In this document: positions 53,600-62,640 of the stretch, piece after piece
Layout: the number at the start of each line of letters is the position of its first letter
Numbering within the stretch: the first letter of the stretch is position 1
Source of the DNA: an uncultured Alphaproteobacteria bacterium
GTDB lineage: Bacteria; Pseudomonadota; Alphaproteobacteria; HIMB59; GCA-002718135
Assembly (NCBI GenBank): GCA_902620285.1
Contig: CACNHT010000007.1
Location: 1-63,014 of the forward strand
Reading direction: 5' to 3'
DNA length: 63,014 nucleotides
Translations under genes and position numbers: made by a program
Notes under the pieces: model-generated
Told to the model about the DNA's origin: nothing
Databases searched by the model: none
What the model saw: the letters and a program-made list of their open reading frames with translations, nothing else

Positions 53600-54101
53600 T
53601 AATTAATTCTGTTAATCTTAATTTTGCAATTTCTTTTACTTGTGAAATTGAAGTTTTTATTTCTAAGTTTAAATCATTATTCTCTAATCTACTTTTAAAC
53701 TCTGTTATAATTTCATTTTTATTTTTATTTCTAACTGCAAAAATAAATGGAATATTAAATTTATTTTTAAATCTTGAATTTAAATCTTTAAATAAGTTAA
53801 ATTCTTGTTCTGAACAATCTTTTAAACCAGATCTACTTTGTTCTTCATCAGATAATTCAGACAAACCTTTATTTATTTTTATTTTATCAGCTAGATCAGG
53901 ATGTTTTTTAATTATATTTATTTTAGTTTCTTCATCTAAATTATCAAATAACTCTAAAAATATTAATATCATTTCTTTTTTATTTTTAAATGGTCGCTTT
54001 TTATCAGCATATTCTGTTATAAATTTAGATTCTTCATAAATATTTTTAAAAGAATCAATAAATTTTTCAGAGTTATAATTATTAATATCTTCAATTTTCA
54101 T
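53592..54101 (-). CDS. uraD: OHCU decarboxylase
   Basis: Decarboxylates 2-oxo-4-hydroxy-4-carboxy-5-ureidoimidazoline to S-allantoin. The start at 54101 (MKIEDINNYNSEKFIDSF) gives 169 residues, the normal size; longer readings run into puuE. INIIKKHPDLADKI carries the catalytic His of the HPDL motif, then GLSELSDEEQSRSGL and PFIFAVRNKNKNEII are the remaining family blocks. It overlaps the puuE stop by 11 bases and alc start by 8 bases. With uraH on the other strand it completes stereospecific urate breakdown to S-allantoin. Confidence 0.93.
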   Translation of the reverse strand: MKIEDINNYNSEKFIDSFKNIYEESKFITEYADKKRPFKNKKEMILIFLELFDNLDEETKINIIKKHPDLADKIKINKGLSELSDEEQSRSGLKDCSEQEFNLFKDLNSRFKNKFNIPFIFAVRNKNKNEIITEFKSRLENNDLNLEIKTSISQVKEIAKLRLTELINE

Positions 54102-55002
54102 CACTAAAATTTTCATACCAATAATTGGCAATTTCCTCTCTTTTGCATATCCAAATATCATTATAACCAGAAACATAATTCAAAAATTTTACCAAAGACA
54201 TAAATCTTCCAGGTCTGGCTATTAATCGACAATGTAAACCCACACTCATCATTTTTGGTTTATTGAACTCGTTTGCTTCTCTGTATAATGTATCAAATGA
54301 GTTTTTTAAGTAATTATAAAAATCCTCACCTGTGTTAAAACCTTGTAAGGTAGAGAATCTCATATCATTATTATCTAGAGTGTATGGAATAATTAGATGT
54401 TTTTTATTTTCTACTTTTATCCAGTAGGGTAAATCATCAGCATAGGAGTCACTATCGTAAATAATATTTGTATTTTCTACAATTATATTTCTTGTATTTG
54501 GGCTTGTTCTACCAGTATACCAACCAGACGGAAAATAACCAAAAATATCTTTAATAATGTTGTTACATTTTATAGTATGTTCTTTTTCAACTTCCTCAGT
54601 TATATTTTGATAGTCTATCCATCGATAACCATGGCTAGCTACTTCATACTTTGATTTAATTATTTGTTCACAAACATCAGGATTTTTTTCTAAAGCCATA
54701 CCAACGCCAAATATTGTTAAAGGTAATTTTCTTTTTTCAAACTCATTATGTATTCTCCAAAAACCCCTTCTTGAGCCATACTCATATATTGATTCCATAT
54801 TCATATTTCTGGCACCTATTATTTGCTTTGCATTAATTATTTCCGATAAAAAAGTTTCTGATCCTTCGTCACCATTTATTATTGAATTTTCAGCACCTTC
54901 CTCATAATTTAGAACAAATTGAAGAGCGAGTTTTGATTTATTAGGCCAATAAAAGTTAGAGTCATTATTTCCGTAGCCTTTATAATTTCTATCGTCTTTC
55001 AT
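54091..55002 (-). CDS. puuE: Allantoinase, polysaccharide-deacetylase type
   Basis: Hydrolyses allantoin to allantoate. Unlike the amidohydrolase-type AllB it has the NodB/polysaccharide deacetylase fold: LALQFVLNYEEGAENSIINGD, YEYGSRRGFWRI, EVASHGYRWIDYQNI with His metal ligands, FPSGWYTGRTSPNTRNII and MMSVGLHCRLIARPGRF. The 303-residue length and GWYTGR motif match PuuE of Pseudomonas and rhizobia. It heads the minus-strand operon puuE-uraD-alc-allA-ABC transporter and is divergent from uraH across a 52-base spacer with a perfect palindrome. Confidence 0.94.
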   Translation of the reverse strand: MKDDRNYKGYGNNDSNFYWPNKSKLALQFVLNYEEGAENSIINGDEGSETFLSEIINAKQIIGARNMNMESIYEYGSRRGFWRIHNEFEKRKLPLTIFGVGMALEKNPDVCEQIIKSKYEVASHGYRWIDYQNITEEVEKEHTIKCNNIIKDIFGYFPSGWYTGRTSPNTRNIIVENTNIIYDSDSYADDLPYWIKVENKKHLIIPYTLDNNDMRFSTLQGFNTGEDFYNYLKNSFDTLYREANEFNKPKMMSVGLHCRLIARPGRFMSLVKFLNYVSGYNDIWICKREEIANYWYENFSDEN

Positions 55003-55019
55003 AAAAATGCTTGATTTAA

Positions 55020-55033
55020 TATTTAGCTAAATA
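55020..55033. promoter_or_regulatory. Palindromic candidate operator between puuE and uraH
   Basis: TATTTAGCTAAATA is a perfect 14-base palindrome in the centre of the 52-base spacer between the divergent purine-catabolism operons, 18 bases from puuE and 22 from uraH. It contains A/T arms around a central AGCT. Placement makes one dimeric regulator controlling both directions plausible. No regulator gene lies in the island, so the binding protein is unknown. Confidence 0.45.
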
Positions 55034-55054
55034 CTGTATAAACGAATAAGTATT

Positions 55055-55408
55055 ATGTCTAAAGGATATTTAACTACTCATGTTTTGGATACCTATAATG
55101 GTAAGCCTGGTTCTGGTATAAAAGGCTCACTTTTCAAAATTGATGGTGAAAATAAAGTTAAAATTTCAAATTTTATTCTCAATGAAGATGGCAGATGTGA
55201 TGAGCCTATATTAAGTAAAAAGAATTTTATACTTGGAAAATATGAGTTATTATTTCTTTGCGGGAGTTATTTTAAGGAATTTACAAATCTTCATGAACCA
55301 TTCTTTCTTGATGACGTAATAATTAGATTTGGAATTAACAAAGAAGAGCACTACCATGTACCTCTTCTTATTACCCCGTGGAGTTATTCAACATATAGAG
55401 GAAGCTAG
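55055..55408 (+). CDS. uraH: 5-hydroxyisourate hydrolase
   Basis: Hydrolyses the unstable urate oxidase product to OHCU. The 117-residue transthyretin-like protein has LTTHVLDTYNGKPGSGIKG (first catalytic His), NEDGRCDEPI with the conserved Gly-Arg-Asp element, HYHVPLLITPWSYSTYRGS with the diagnostic C-terminal YRGS tetrapeptide. There is no signal peptide, so it is cytosolic. It heads the plus-strand operon uraH-xdhA-xdhB-xdhC-guaD-puuD; its TAG stop shares a G with the GTG start of xdhA. Confidence 0.95.
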   Translation: MSKGYLTTHVLDTYNGKPGSGIKGSLFKIDGENKVKISNFILNEDGRCDEPILSKKNFILGKYELLFLCGSYFKEFTNLHEPFFLDDVIIRFGINKEEHYHVPLLITPWSYSTYRGS

Positions 55409-56823
55409 TGTCTAGAGCGCATGTCGATTTTCTTCTTAATGAAGAAAAAATCTCTATCAAAGATTTAGACACAAATACAACGGTATTAAATTATCTTCGA
55501 AACAATCATGAGTTAACTGGAACAAAAGAAGGTTGCGCATCTGGTGATTGCGGAGCATGTACTGCAGTTGTAGGAGAATTAAAAGAGAATAAAATTTCTT
55601 ATAAAAGTATAAATACTTGTATTACTTTTTTGTACTCTCTACATGGCAAGCAATTAATAACAGTTGAGCATATACAAAAAAATAAACTTCATCCTGTTCA
55701 ACAATCAATGATTGATAGTGATGGATCTCAATGTGGTTTTTGTACACCTGGTATTATTATGTCAATGTATAATATGTACGAAAACAAAATAAAACCAACA
55801 GAAGAAAATATAGATAAATTTCTTTCTGGAAATTTATGTAGATGTACAGGTTATCTTCCAATTAAAAATGCAATTAAGAATATGTATAGCTATAAAAGTA
55901 ATAAATTTTCAAAAAGTAAAGTTATTAGATTATTAAAATCAATTAAGAAAACTGATATTGTTATTAAAAAAAATGATTCTAAGTTTTTCATCCATTATAA
56001 TTTAAATTCTCTAATAAAAGACTATCAAAAGATTAGTAATGGACATTTACTAGTCGGGGGTACAGATCTGGCTCTTGAAGTAACAAAAAAAAGAAAAGAT
56101 TTAAAAAATATTTTTTATTTAGGATCAAATAAAGATTTAAATTATGTTAAAAATAAAAACAATAATTTACACATTGGATCCGCTACCCCCATAAATGATA
56201 TTTTACCAATTTTAGAAAATATTTATCCAACATTTGCAAAAATGTTTGAAAGATACGGATCTGAGCAAATAAGAAATACTGCATCTCTTGGAGGTAACAT
56301 TGGAAGCGCATCTCCAATAGGTGATAGTTTGCCTGTGTTAATTGCACTCAATAGTAAAATCGTAATTCAAGGAAAAGTTAAAAAAACTTTATTGTTGGAT
56401 AATTATTTTCTCAGCTATCGAAAAACTAAATTAAAACCTAATGAAATAATTAAAGAAATTATAATTCCCATTTATAAAAAAAATATTCTTAAATGTTATA
56501 AAATTTCAAAAAGAATAGATGATGACATAAGTTCTGTTTTCATGGCTATAAATGCTAGGATTGAAAAAAATATTATTAGAGAAATAAAAATTGTTTGTGG
56601 AGGTTTGGCAGAAACTCCAAAAATAGCTGAAAAAGCACAAAAATTTTTATTAAATAAAATATTTAATGAAGAAAATATTAATGAAGCAAAGAAAATTATT
56701 AAAAAAGAATTTGATCCAATAGATGATATGAGAGCGTCAAAAAATTATAGAACTAAAATTAGTCAAAACCTTTTAGAGAGGTTTTTATATGAAAATAATA
56801 AAATTAAATCAACGTTATATTAA
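55408..56823 (+). CDS. xdhA: Xanthine dehydrogenase small subunit (2Fe-2S and FAD domains)
   Basis: Electron-transfer subunit of the molybdenum enzyme oxidising hypoxanthine and xanthine to urate. Residues ~1-75 hold the plant-type 2Fe-2S motif TKEGCASGDCGACT and a later Cys; ~80-160 the second cluster with QCGFCTPGIIMSMY and NLCRCTGYLPI. The FAD domain shows HLLVGGTDLALEVT and RNTASLGGNIGSASPIGDSLP. The 471-residue length is right for XdhA. The GTG start at 55408 overlaps the uraH stop and its TAA stop overlaps the xdhB ATG by one base. Confidence 0.95.
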   Translation: MSRAHVDFLLNEEKISIKDLDTNTTVLNYLRNNHELTGTKEGCASGDCGACTAVVGELKENKISYKSINTCITFLYSLHGKQLITVEHIQKNKLHPVQQSMIDSDGSQCGFCTPGIIMSMYNMYENKIKPTEENIDKFLSGNLCRCTGYLPIKNAIKNMYSYKSNKFSKSKVIRLLKSIKKTDIVIKKNDSKFFIHYNLNSLIKDYQKISNGHLLVGGTDLALEVTKKRKDLKNIFYLGSNKDLNYVKNKNNNLHIGSATPINDILPILENIYPTFAKMFERYGSEQIRNTASLGGNIGSASPIGDSLPVLIALNSKIVIQGKVKKTLLLDNYFLSYRKTKLKPNEIIKEIIIPIYKKNILKCYKISKRIDDDISSVFMAINARIEKNIIREIKIVCGGLAETPKIAEKAQKFLLNKIFNEENINEAKKIIKKEFDPIDDMRASKNYRTKISQNLLERFLYENNKIKSTLY

Positions 56824-59096
56824 TGGATAAAATATTTACAAAAAATATTGAACATGAAAGTGCAGTAAAACATGTTACTGGAAAAGCAATTTATACTGAT
56901 GATATATCAGAACCTAAAAATTTACTTCACGCAGTAATTGGATACAGTAATTGCAGTAAAGGAGTAATAAAAAAAATTGATTATAAAGATGTTTTATCTT
57001 CAGAAGGTGTAGTAGACATTATTACTGAAAAAGACATTGAGGGTATAAATGATGTTGGGCCAATATTTAAGGGAGATAAAATATTTACTTCAAAAAATAT
57101 AGAATATTATGGACAACCAATTTTTGCAGTTATAGCAAAGACCAATAATTTAGCAAAAAAAGCTGCATTAAAAGTAAAAATAGACTTAAAAATATCTAAA
57201 CCGATTGTTTCAATTGAAGAAGCATTAAAGAAAAAATCATTTGTTTTAAAACCGAAACATCTAACTAGAGGAAATATAAAAGATGGGTTTAAAAAATCTG
57301 ACAACATTCTAAAAGGTAAATTGTATTCAGGGGGTCAAGATCATTTTTATTTAGAAGGTCAAATTGCAATGACTATTCCACAAGAAGATGATAATTTTTT
57401 AGTTTATTCTTCAACACAACATCCATCAGAAACACAGCAAATTATCGGAAAAGTTCTTAAACAAAATTACAATAGTATCCATGTGATAGTAAGAAGAATT
57501 GGTGGTGGTTTTGGAGGAAAAGAAACACAATCTTTTTTGTTTGCAGCCATTACAAGCATTGCTGCAAAAAAGTTATCTAAACCAGTAAAGTTAAGAGTCG
57601 ATAGAGATGATGATATGATCATGACTGGAAAAAGACATGATTTTTTATTTGATTATGAAGTGGGTTTTAATAATAGTGGTGAAATACTTGCTCTAAAAAT
57701 AAAGATGGCATCGAGATGCGGTATCTCTCCAGATTTATCAGGAGCTATAAATGATAGAGCCATTTATCATATAGATAATGCCTACTTCTTACCAAATATA
57801 GAAATTAATTCGTATAGATGCAAAACAAATACTGTTTCTAATACAGCTTTTCGTGGATTTGGTGGGCCTCAAGGAATGTTTTGTATTGAAAATATAATTG
57901 AAAACATTGCTCAAAAATTAAATCGAGAAGCAAGTGAAATAAGAAAAATTAATTTTTATAAAGATAAAATTAAAAATACTACTCATTATGGAATGAGAAT
58001 TACTGACAATGTGATTGAAGATATTTTTAATAAACTAATTAAGAAATCTAATTACAAAAAAAGAAAAGCAGAAATTAATAATTTTAATAAAAAAAATAAA
58101 GTTCTAAAAAAAGGAATAGCAATAACGCCTGTAAAGTTTGGAATATCATTTACAACTACTCATTTAAACCAAGGTGGTGCCTTAGTTCATATCTATACTG
58201 ATGGATCCATACATTTAAATCATGGAGGAATTGAAATGGGTCAAGGATTAATGACGAAACTTGCTTTAGTGGCTTCAAATGAATTTGGCCTTAATTACGA
58301 AAATATAAAAATCTCTTCAACGGATACAGAAAAAGTGCCTAACACATCAGCAAGTGCAGCATCAGCTACAACTGATATAAATGGAGCAGCAATTGTTAAT
58401 GCTATAAATAATATCAAATCAGGTTTAAATGAATTTATCTATGATTATTTTAAAACAAATAGCAAAATAAAATATGAAAATAATTTTGTTTATTTTGATA
58501 AAAGAAAAATATCTTTTAAAGAATTGATAAATACTGCTTATTTGAATAGAATTCCATTGTCATCTTCAGGTTTCTATAAAACTGACAAAATTAATGTAAA
58601 TACAAAAACACTTCAAGGAAGGCCGTTCTTGTATTTTACTTATGGAGCAGCGGTAACAGAAGTAATAATTGATAAATTAACTGGTGAAAATAAAATACTT
58701 CAAGTTGATATAATTCATGATGTTGGCAATTCTATAAATAAGAGAATTGATAAAGGACAAATTGAGGGTGGCTATATTCAAGGATTAGGTTGGCTTACAA
58801 CTGAAGAAGTGTCTTGGAAATCAAATGGAGTTCTAGCAACTCATAGTCCTTCTACTTACAAAATACCAACTGCAGGAGAGACACCATTTAAATTTAATGT
58901 CGAAATTTATGATCGTGGTTTTAATAAAGAAAAGGTTATTAATCGCTCTAAAGCTGTTGGAGAGCCACCATTTATGCTAGCAATTTCTAGTTTTATTGCA
59001 TTAAAGGACGCAGTATATAATGCCAATAAAGGAAAAAATTCTGAAAATTTAATTGCACCTGCTACTGCTGAAAATATATTAAAAAGTTTGCATTAA
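56823..59096 (+). CDS. xdhB: Xanthine dehydrogenase molybdenum-binding subunit
   Basis: Catalytic subunit carrying molybdopterin. At 757 residues it is full length for bacterial XdhB. The N-terminal SAVKHVTGKAIYTDDI is typical, VIVRRIGGGFGGKETQSF and NTAFRGFGGPQGMFCIEN give Moco contacts and the substrate Arg region, LNHGGIEMGQGLMTKLA the next Moco loop, and KAVGEPPFMLAIS the catalytic Glu. It lies between xdhA (TAATG overlap) and xdhC (one-base gap). Confidence 0.96.
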   Translation: MDKIFTKNIEHESAVKHVTGKAIYTDDISEPKNLLHAVIGYSNCSKGVIKKIDYKDVLSSEGVVDIITEKDIEGINDVGPIFKGDKIFTSKNIEYYGQPIFAVIAKTNNLAKKAALKVKIDLKISKPIVSIEEALKKKSFVLKPKHLTRGNIKDGFKKSDNILKGKLYSGGQDHFYLEGQIAMTIPQEDDNFLVYSSTQHPSETQQIIGKVLKQNYNSIHVIVRRIGGGFGGKETQSFLFAAITSIAAKKLSKPVKLRVDRDDDMIMTGKRHDFLFDYEVGFNNSGEILALKIKMASRCGISPDLSGAINDRAIYHIDNAYFLPNIEINSYRCKTNTVSNTAFRGFGGPQGMFCIENIIENIAQKLNREASEIRKINFYKDKIKNTTHYGMRITDNVIEDIFNKLIKKSNYKKRKAEINNFNKKNKVLKKGIAITPVKFGISFTTTHLNQGGALVHIYTDGSIHLNHGGIEMGQGLMTKLALVASNEFGLNYENIKISSTDTEKVPNTSASAASATTDINGAAIVNAINNIKSGLNEFIYDYFKTNSKIKYENNFVYFDKRKISFKELINTAYLNRIPLSSSGFYKTDKINVNTKTLQGRPFLYFTYGAAVTEVIIDKLTGENKILQVDIIHDVGNSINKRIDKGQIEGGYIQGLGWLTTEEVSWKSNGVLATHSPSTYKIPTAGETPFKFNVEIYDRGFNKEKVINRSKAVGEPPFMLAISSFIALKDAVYNANKGKNSENLIAPATAENILKSLH

Positions 59097-59097
59097 A

Positions 59098-59928
59098 ATG
59101 TATCTTAAAAAATTAAGTAAAAATATAAATTTTAATAGTAAAATAGTTAAGGCTAAAATTATTGAAGTTAAAGGATCATCGCCAAATAGTTTAGATGATA
59201 TTATATTAATCTCAACTGATACTATCTTTGGAACTATCGGTGGCGGAAATTTAGAGTATTTAGTTATCGATGAAGCAAGAAGATTAATTGATAATAATAT
59301 AGCAAATAAAGTAATGAATATTCCGCTTGGGCCAGGAATTGGACAATGTTGTGGTGGATACGTACAAGTTAAATTAAGCTTACATAATAATTCCAAAGAT
59401 GCACTAAAAAATGAATATGTTGTTAATAATATTAAACCTAACTTATATATCTTTGGATCAGGACATATTGGTCAAGCGTTAATTTCTAAATTAGAAAATA
59501 TTAATTTTAATACTTTTATAATTGATTCAAGAGAAGATTATTTAAAAATGACAAATATCAAAGATGTAAATTATTTACTTTCGAAAAAACCTTGGGAGAT
59601 TGTATCAAAACTAGAAGATAAATCTTATTTTATAGTCTTAACTCACAGTCATGATTATGACTTAAAAATATTAAATGAAATTTTGAAAAAAAATAATACT
59701 TTTGTTGGTTTAATTGGATCTCTTACAAAGAAAAAAAGGTTTCATCAAAGATTAATCGATAATGGTCACAATAAATCAATAGTTGAGAAAATTGAGTGTC
59801 CTATTGGAATTGATATTGGCAATTCAAAAGATCCAAATGAAATAGCTTTCTCAATAATTACAAGAATAATATCAATAAAAAATAGCTTAAAACATTTATC
59901 AAATAATAAAATTAAAGAAGTTATATGA
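59098..59928 (+). CDS. xdhC: XdhC, molybdenum cofactor insertion protein
   Basis: Binds Moco, promotes its sulfuration and inserts it into XdhB. In the 276-residue protein the N-terminal XdhC/CoxI domain has VKGSSPNSLDDIILIS, TIGGGNLEYLVIDEAR and LGPGIGQCCGGYVQV with the conserved Cys-Cys; the C-terminal Rossmann domain has LYIFGSGHIGQALI and VLTHSHDYDLKIL, then GLIGSLTKKKRF and CPIGIDIGNSKDPNEIAFSI. It overlaps the guaD start by 4 bases. Confidence 0.94.
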   Translation: MYLKKLSKNINFNSKIVKAKIIEVKGSSPNSLDDIILISTDTIFGTIGGGNLEYLVIDEARRLIDNNIANKVMNIPLGPGIGQCCGGYVQVKLSLHNNSKDALKNEYVVNNIKPNLYIFGSGHIGQALISKLENINFNTFIIDSREDYLKMTNIKDVNYLLSKKPWEIVSKLEDKSYFIVLTHSHDYDLKILNEILKKNNTFVGLIGSLTKKKRFHQRLIDNGHNKSIVEKIECPIGIDIGNSKDPNEIAFSIITRIISIKNSLKHLSNNKIKEVI

Positions 59929-60392
59929 CAAATATACATTTTATGAAAAGAGCTATTTTATTATCAATTTATAATATCAAAAATAATGGAGGTCCTTTTG
60001 GATGTGTTATTGTAAAAGAAAATGAAATTATTGCAGAAGGAGTAAATAGAGTAACATTTAATAATGATCCTACTGCTCACGCTGAAATTGTTGCCATTAG
60101 AAATGCATGTCAAAAATTAAATACCTTTAACTTAGAAGGTTGTGAATTGTATTCCAGTTGCGAGCCATGTCCTATGTGCTTGAGTGCGATATATTGGTCA
60201 CATATAGACAAAGTATATTATGGTAATTCTAGAGAAGATGCTGCAAAAATTAAATTTGATGACAAGTTTATTTATGATGAATTATCAGTAGAAATGAAAG
60301 AGAGAAAAATTCCTATCAGTCAAATATCACGTGATGAGGCAATAAAAGCATTTAATATTTGGGAAAAAGAAGAAAATAAAATAAGATATTAA
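59925..60392 (+). CDS. guaD: Guanine deaminase (cytidine-deaminase fold)
   Basis: Deaminates guanine to xanthine. The 155-residue protein has the zinc motifs THAEIVAIRNA, here AHAEIVA (His ligand and catalytic Glu), and SSCEPCPMCLSAIYWSHIDKVYYG (two Cys ligands in PCPMC). The DDKFIYDELSVEMKERKIP tail matches the B. subtilis-type GuaD rather than tRNA adenosine deaminase TadA. Its place between xdhC and puuD supports guanine as substrate and feeds the pathway from guanine. Confidence 0.92.
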   Translation: MTNIHFMKRAILLSIYNIKNNGGPFGCVIVKENEIIAEGVNRVTFNNDPTAHAEIVAIRNACQKLNTFNLEGCELYSSCEPCPMCLSAIYWSHIDKVYYGNSREDAAKIKFDDKFIYDELSVEMKERKIPISQISRDEAIKAFNIWEKEENKIRY

Positions 60393-60393
60393 A

Positions 60394-61836
60394 ATGGAAT
60401 TATTTCTTAAAATTGTTGCACCAGTTCAATCTTATGACTTTCAAACCTTTTTTCATAATTTACTTTTGTCTTTACCAGCATCGGCATTATTAGGTTTATT
60501 ATTATTTTTTATTCTCGGGGCATTTGCAAGTTTAAAATCTAAAGAACAAAGGATCTATATTGTAATTGCAACAACTATAGTCATATCTTTTACTGCAGCT
60601 TTTTATAATTTAGGCGTTCCAACAGAAACATTATTTGCAGTATATTCTGAGTGGTTACATTTAATTGTTAGATGGGTTCATATAATTGTTGGTGTAGCAT
60701 GGATTGGAACATCATTTTATTTTAATTGGCTCGATAGTAGACTGGAAAGAGATGATCCAGATTTTAAACATCTTGATGGTTATTTATGGTCTGTTCATTC
60801 AGGTGGTTTTTATAGAATTGAAAAATTAAAAGGACCTCCTAAAAAACTTCCAAAAGTTCTTCATTGGTTTAAATGGGAAGCATATGCAACTTGGATAAGT
60901 GGTTTTGTACTACTTATTTTAGTTTATTATTTAAATGCAAGCTCTATGATGTTGGGAGCAAGCGGTATTATATTAACACCATTTCAGGCAATATTAATAT
61001 CAATATTCTTACTTATAGGATCTTGGCTTCTATATGATTATCTTTGTAAAAATGTTTTAAAAGATAATGAACAAACTTTGATTGCAACTGGTGTTTTATT
61101 ATTTGTATTATTAAGTTATTTTTTAACCCAAATTTATGGATCAAGAGCTGCATACATACATGTTGGAGCAATTATTGGCACCATTATGGCGGCTAATGTT
61201 TTTAGAGTAATTATTCCTGCACAAAGAAATCTTGTTTCATCAGCTGAAAAAAAACAAAAACCAAATTTAAATCTTTCATTAGAAGCAAAAAACAGATCAA
61301 TTCATAATAATTATTTTACACTACCTGTTTTATTTATCATGATTAGTTCACATTTTTCTTTTACGTATGGGGCAGTAAATAATTGGTTAATTTTAGCTGT
61401 TATATCAATAGCTGGCATTTTAACTCGTCATTACTTTAATTTAAGAAATAAAAAACAATATAAATTTTGGATTTTACCATCAGCAGGTTTAATCATGTTT
61501 TTTTTAATGACTTTAAGTAGTCTTTCAATATTTGAAAAAAAAGATTCAAATGCATCTCTTTCTTTAGAATTAGTAAGTTTCAATGAAGTACAAAATATAA
61601 TTAAATACAGATGTGGAACATGTCATGCTAAATATCCAACTTTTGAAGGTATTGAAGCAGCACCAAAAGGAGTTGTATATGACACTGCTCAAGATATTGT
61701 AAATAATATAAAATTAATCAAAGCTCAGGCTATTGATGCTGAAATCATGCCTCCAAATAATCTTACTGGTATTACAAAAAATGAAAGAGAGATATTAAAA
61801 GTTTGGATTGAACAAGGAGCAAATATCAATAATTAA
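60394..61836 (+). CDS. puuD: Membrane cytochrome-c urate oxidase PuuD
   Basis: Integral-membrane urate hydroxylase that passes electrons from urate to a fused cytochrome c instead of making hydrogen peroxide (described for this family by Doniselli and colleagues). The 480-residue protein has about eight or nine membrane segments in the DUF989-like part: HLIVRWVHIIVGVAWIGTSFYFNWLD, LWSVHSGGFYRIEK, and KWEAYATWISGFVLL. The C-terminal ~100 residues after a last helix contain the haem motif YRCGTCHAKYP with the distal Met candidate in AEIMPPNN. It ends the operon started by uraH, and supplies the missing urate oxidation step. Confidence 0.94.
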   Translation: MELFLKIVAPVQSYDFQTFFHNLLLSLPASALLGLLLFFILGAFASLKSKEQRIYIVIATTIVISFTAAFYNLGVPTETLFAVYSEWLHLIVRWVHIIVGVAWIGTSFYFNWLDSRLERDDPDFKHLDGYLWSVHSGGFYRIEKLKGPPKKLPKVLHWFKWEAYATWISGFVLLILVYYLNASSMMLGASGIILTPFQAILISIFLLIGSWLLYDYLCKNVLKDNEQTLIATGVLLFVLLSYFLTQIYGSRAAYIHVGAIIGTIMAANVFRVIIPAQRNLVSSAEKKQKPNLNLSLEAKNRSIHNNYFTLPVLFIMISSHFSFTYGAVNNWLILAVISIAGILTRHYFNLRNKKQYKFWILPSAGLIMFFLMTLSSLSIFEKKDSNASLSLELVSFNEVQNIIKYRCGTCHAKYPTFEGIEAAPKGVVYDTAQDIVNNIKLIKAQAIDAEIMPPNNLTGITKNEREILKVWIEQGANINN

Positions 61837-62443
61837 CTGGAATGGGGTCCAATGATCTCCATAAATACCATGTGGCTTGTGAACTATATGGACTCCATTT
61901 TTTATAAAGCAATTTAAGTTTTCTTTCACCTATAGGAAGTTGAACTTTATAAAGTTTTGAAATAGCTTTTAAAAATCCTAAATCACCTGTTGGAAAAATA
62001 TTTGAACTTCCATAACTAAACATTAAAAACATATGAATAGTCCAATTCCCTACTCCTTTTATTTCAATTAAATTATTATAAATTTCTTCTTCAGAAGATT
62101 TATTAATATTTTTTATGAATTTCTTGTTTTGTAAAAAAAATTTAGAAATATTTCTTATATATAAAATTTTTTGTCTTGATAGACCACATTTTCGTAAATC
62201 TGTGGTACGTAATTTAGATACAGTTTGAGGTGTTATATTTCTTTTAAGTTTAAAAAATTTAGTTTTCATCGAATCAGCTGCAGATACAGATATTTGTTGA
62301 CCAATTATTGAATTAATTAATGAATGAAAATAATTAGAATTTAGATTTAAATATTCATTACTATAAGTTTGAATTAATTTCTTCAAAACTTTATCTTTAT
62401 TTGATAGAAAAATCTTACCTTTATTCCAATATTTAGGTTTCAT
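61826..62443 (-). CDS. DNA-3-methyladenine glycosylase II-like (AlkA/HhH-GPD)
   Basis: Base-excision repair glycosylase of 205 residues. NSIIGQQISVSAADSMKTKF is the conserved alpha-helical block, IEIKGVGNWTIHMFLMFSYG the helix-hairpin-helix, and NIFPTGDLGFLKAI contains the catalytic Asp of the HhH-GPD family. It lacks a C-terminal iron-sulfur motif, so it is not an endonuclease III or MutY type. Its ATG abuts the ATG of the divergent small gene (CATATG), and its end overlaps the puuD end by 11 bases. Confidence 0.88.
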   Translation of the reverse strand: MKPKYWNKGKIFLSNKDKVLKKLIQTYSNEYLNLNSNYFHSLINSIIGQQISVSAADSMKTKFFKLKRNITPQTVSKLRTTDLRKCGLSRQKILYIRNISKFFLQNKKFIKNINKSSEEEIYNNLIEIKGVGNWTIHMFLMFSYGSSNIFPTGDLGFLKAISKLYKVQLPIGERKLKLLYKKWSPYSSQATWYLWRSLDPIPVNY

Positions 62444-62632
62444 ATGAATTATTATAACAAATTTAAAAAAATAATATCATACATAAATTTTATTTTTGGA
62501 ATTTATTTATGGGCTTTAGTAATATATGCAATATTAAGAGCTACAGGATTAATTAAAAGATTTGCATTACAAGAACATCTTTTAGGTGAGTATTTATCAA
62601 TACCTATTAAATTTATTTTAAGTTTATTTTAA
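62444..62632 (+). CDS. Small membrane protein
   Basis: A 62-residue protein with two hydrophobic stretches (about 11-30 and 48-60) separated by LRATGLIKRFALQEHLLGEY. A Tyr/Asn/Lys-rich N-terminus precedes TM1. No family is recognised. The start is back-to-back with the divergent glycosylase gene and 8 bases separate its stop from the following DMT gene, so it may be co-transcribed with that transporter. Confidence 0.55.
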   Translation: MNYYNKFKKIISYINFIFGIYLWALVIYAILRATGLIKRFALQEHLLGEYLSIPIKFILSLF

Positions 62633-62640
62633 TAAATAAT

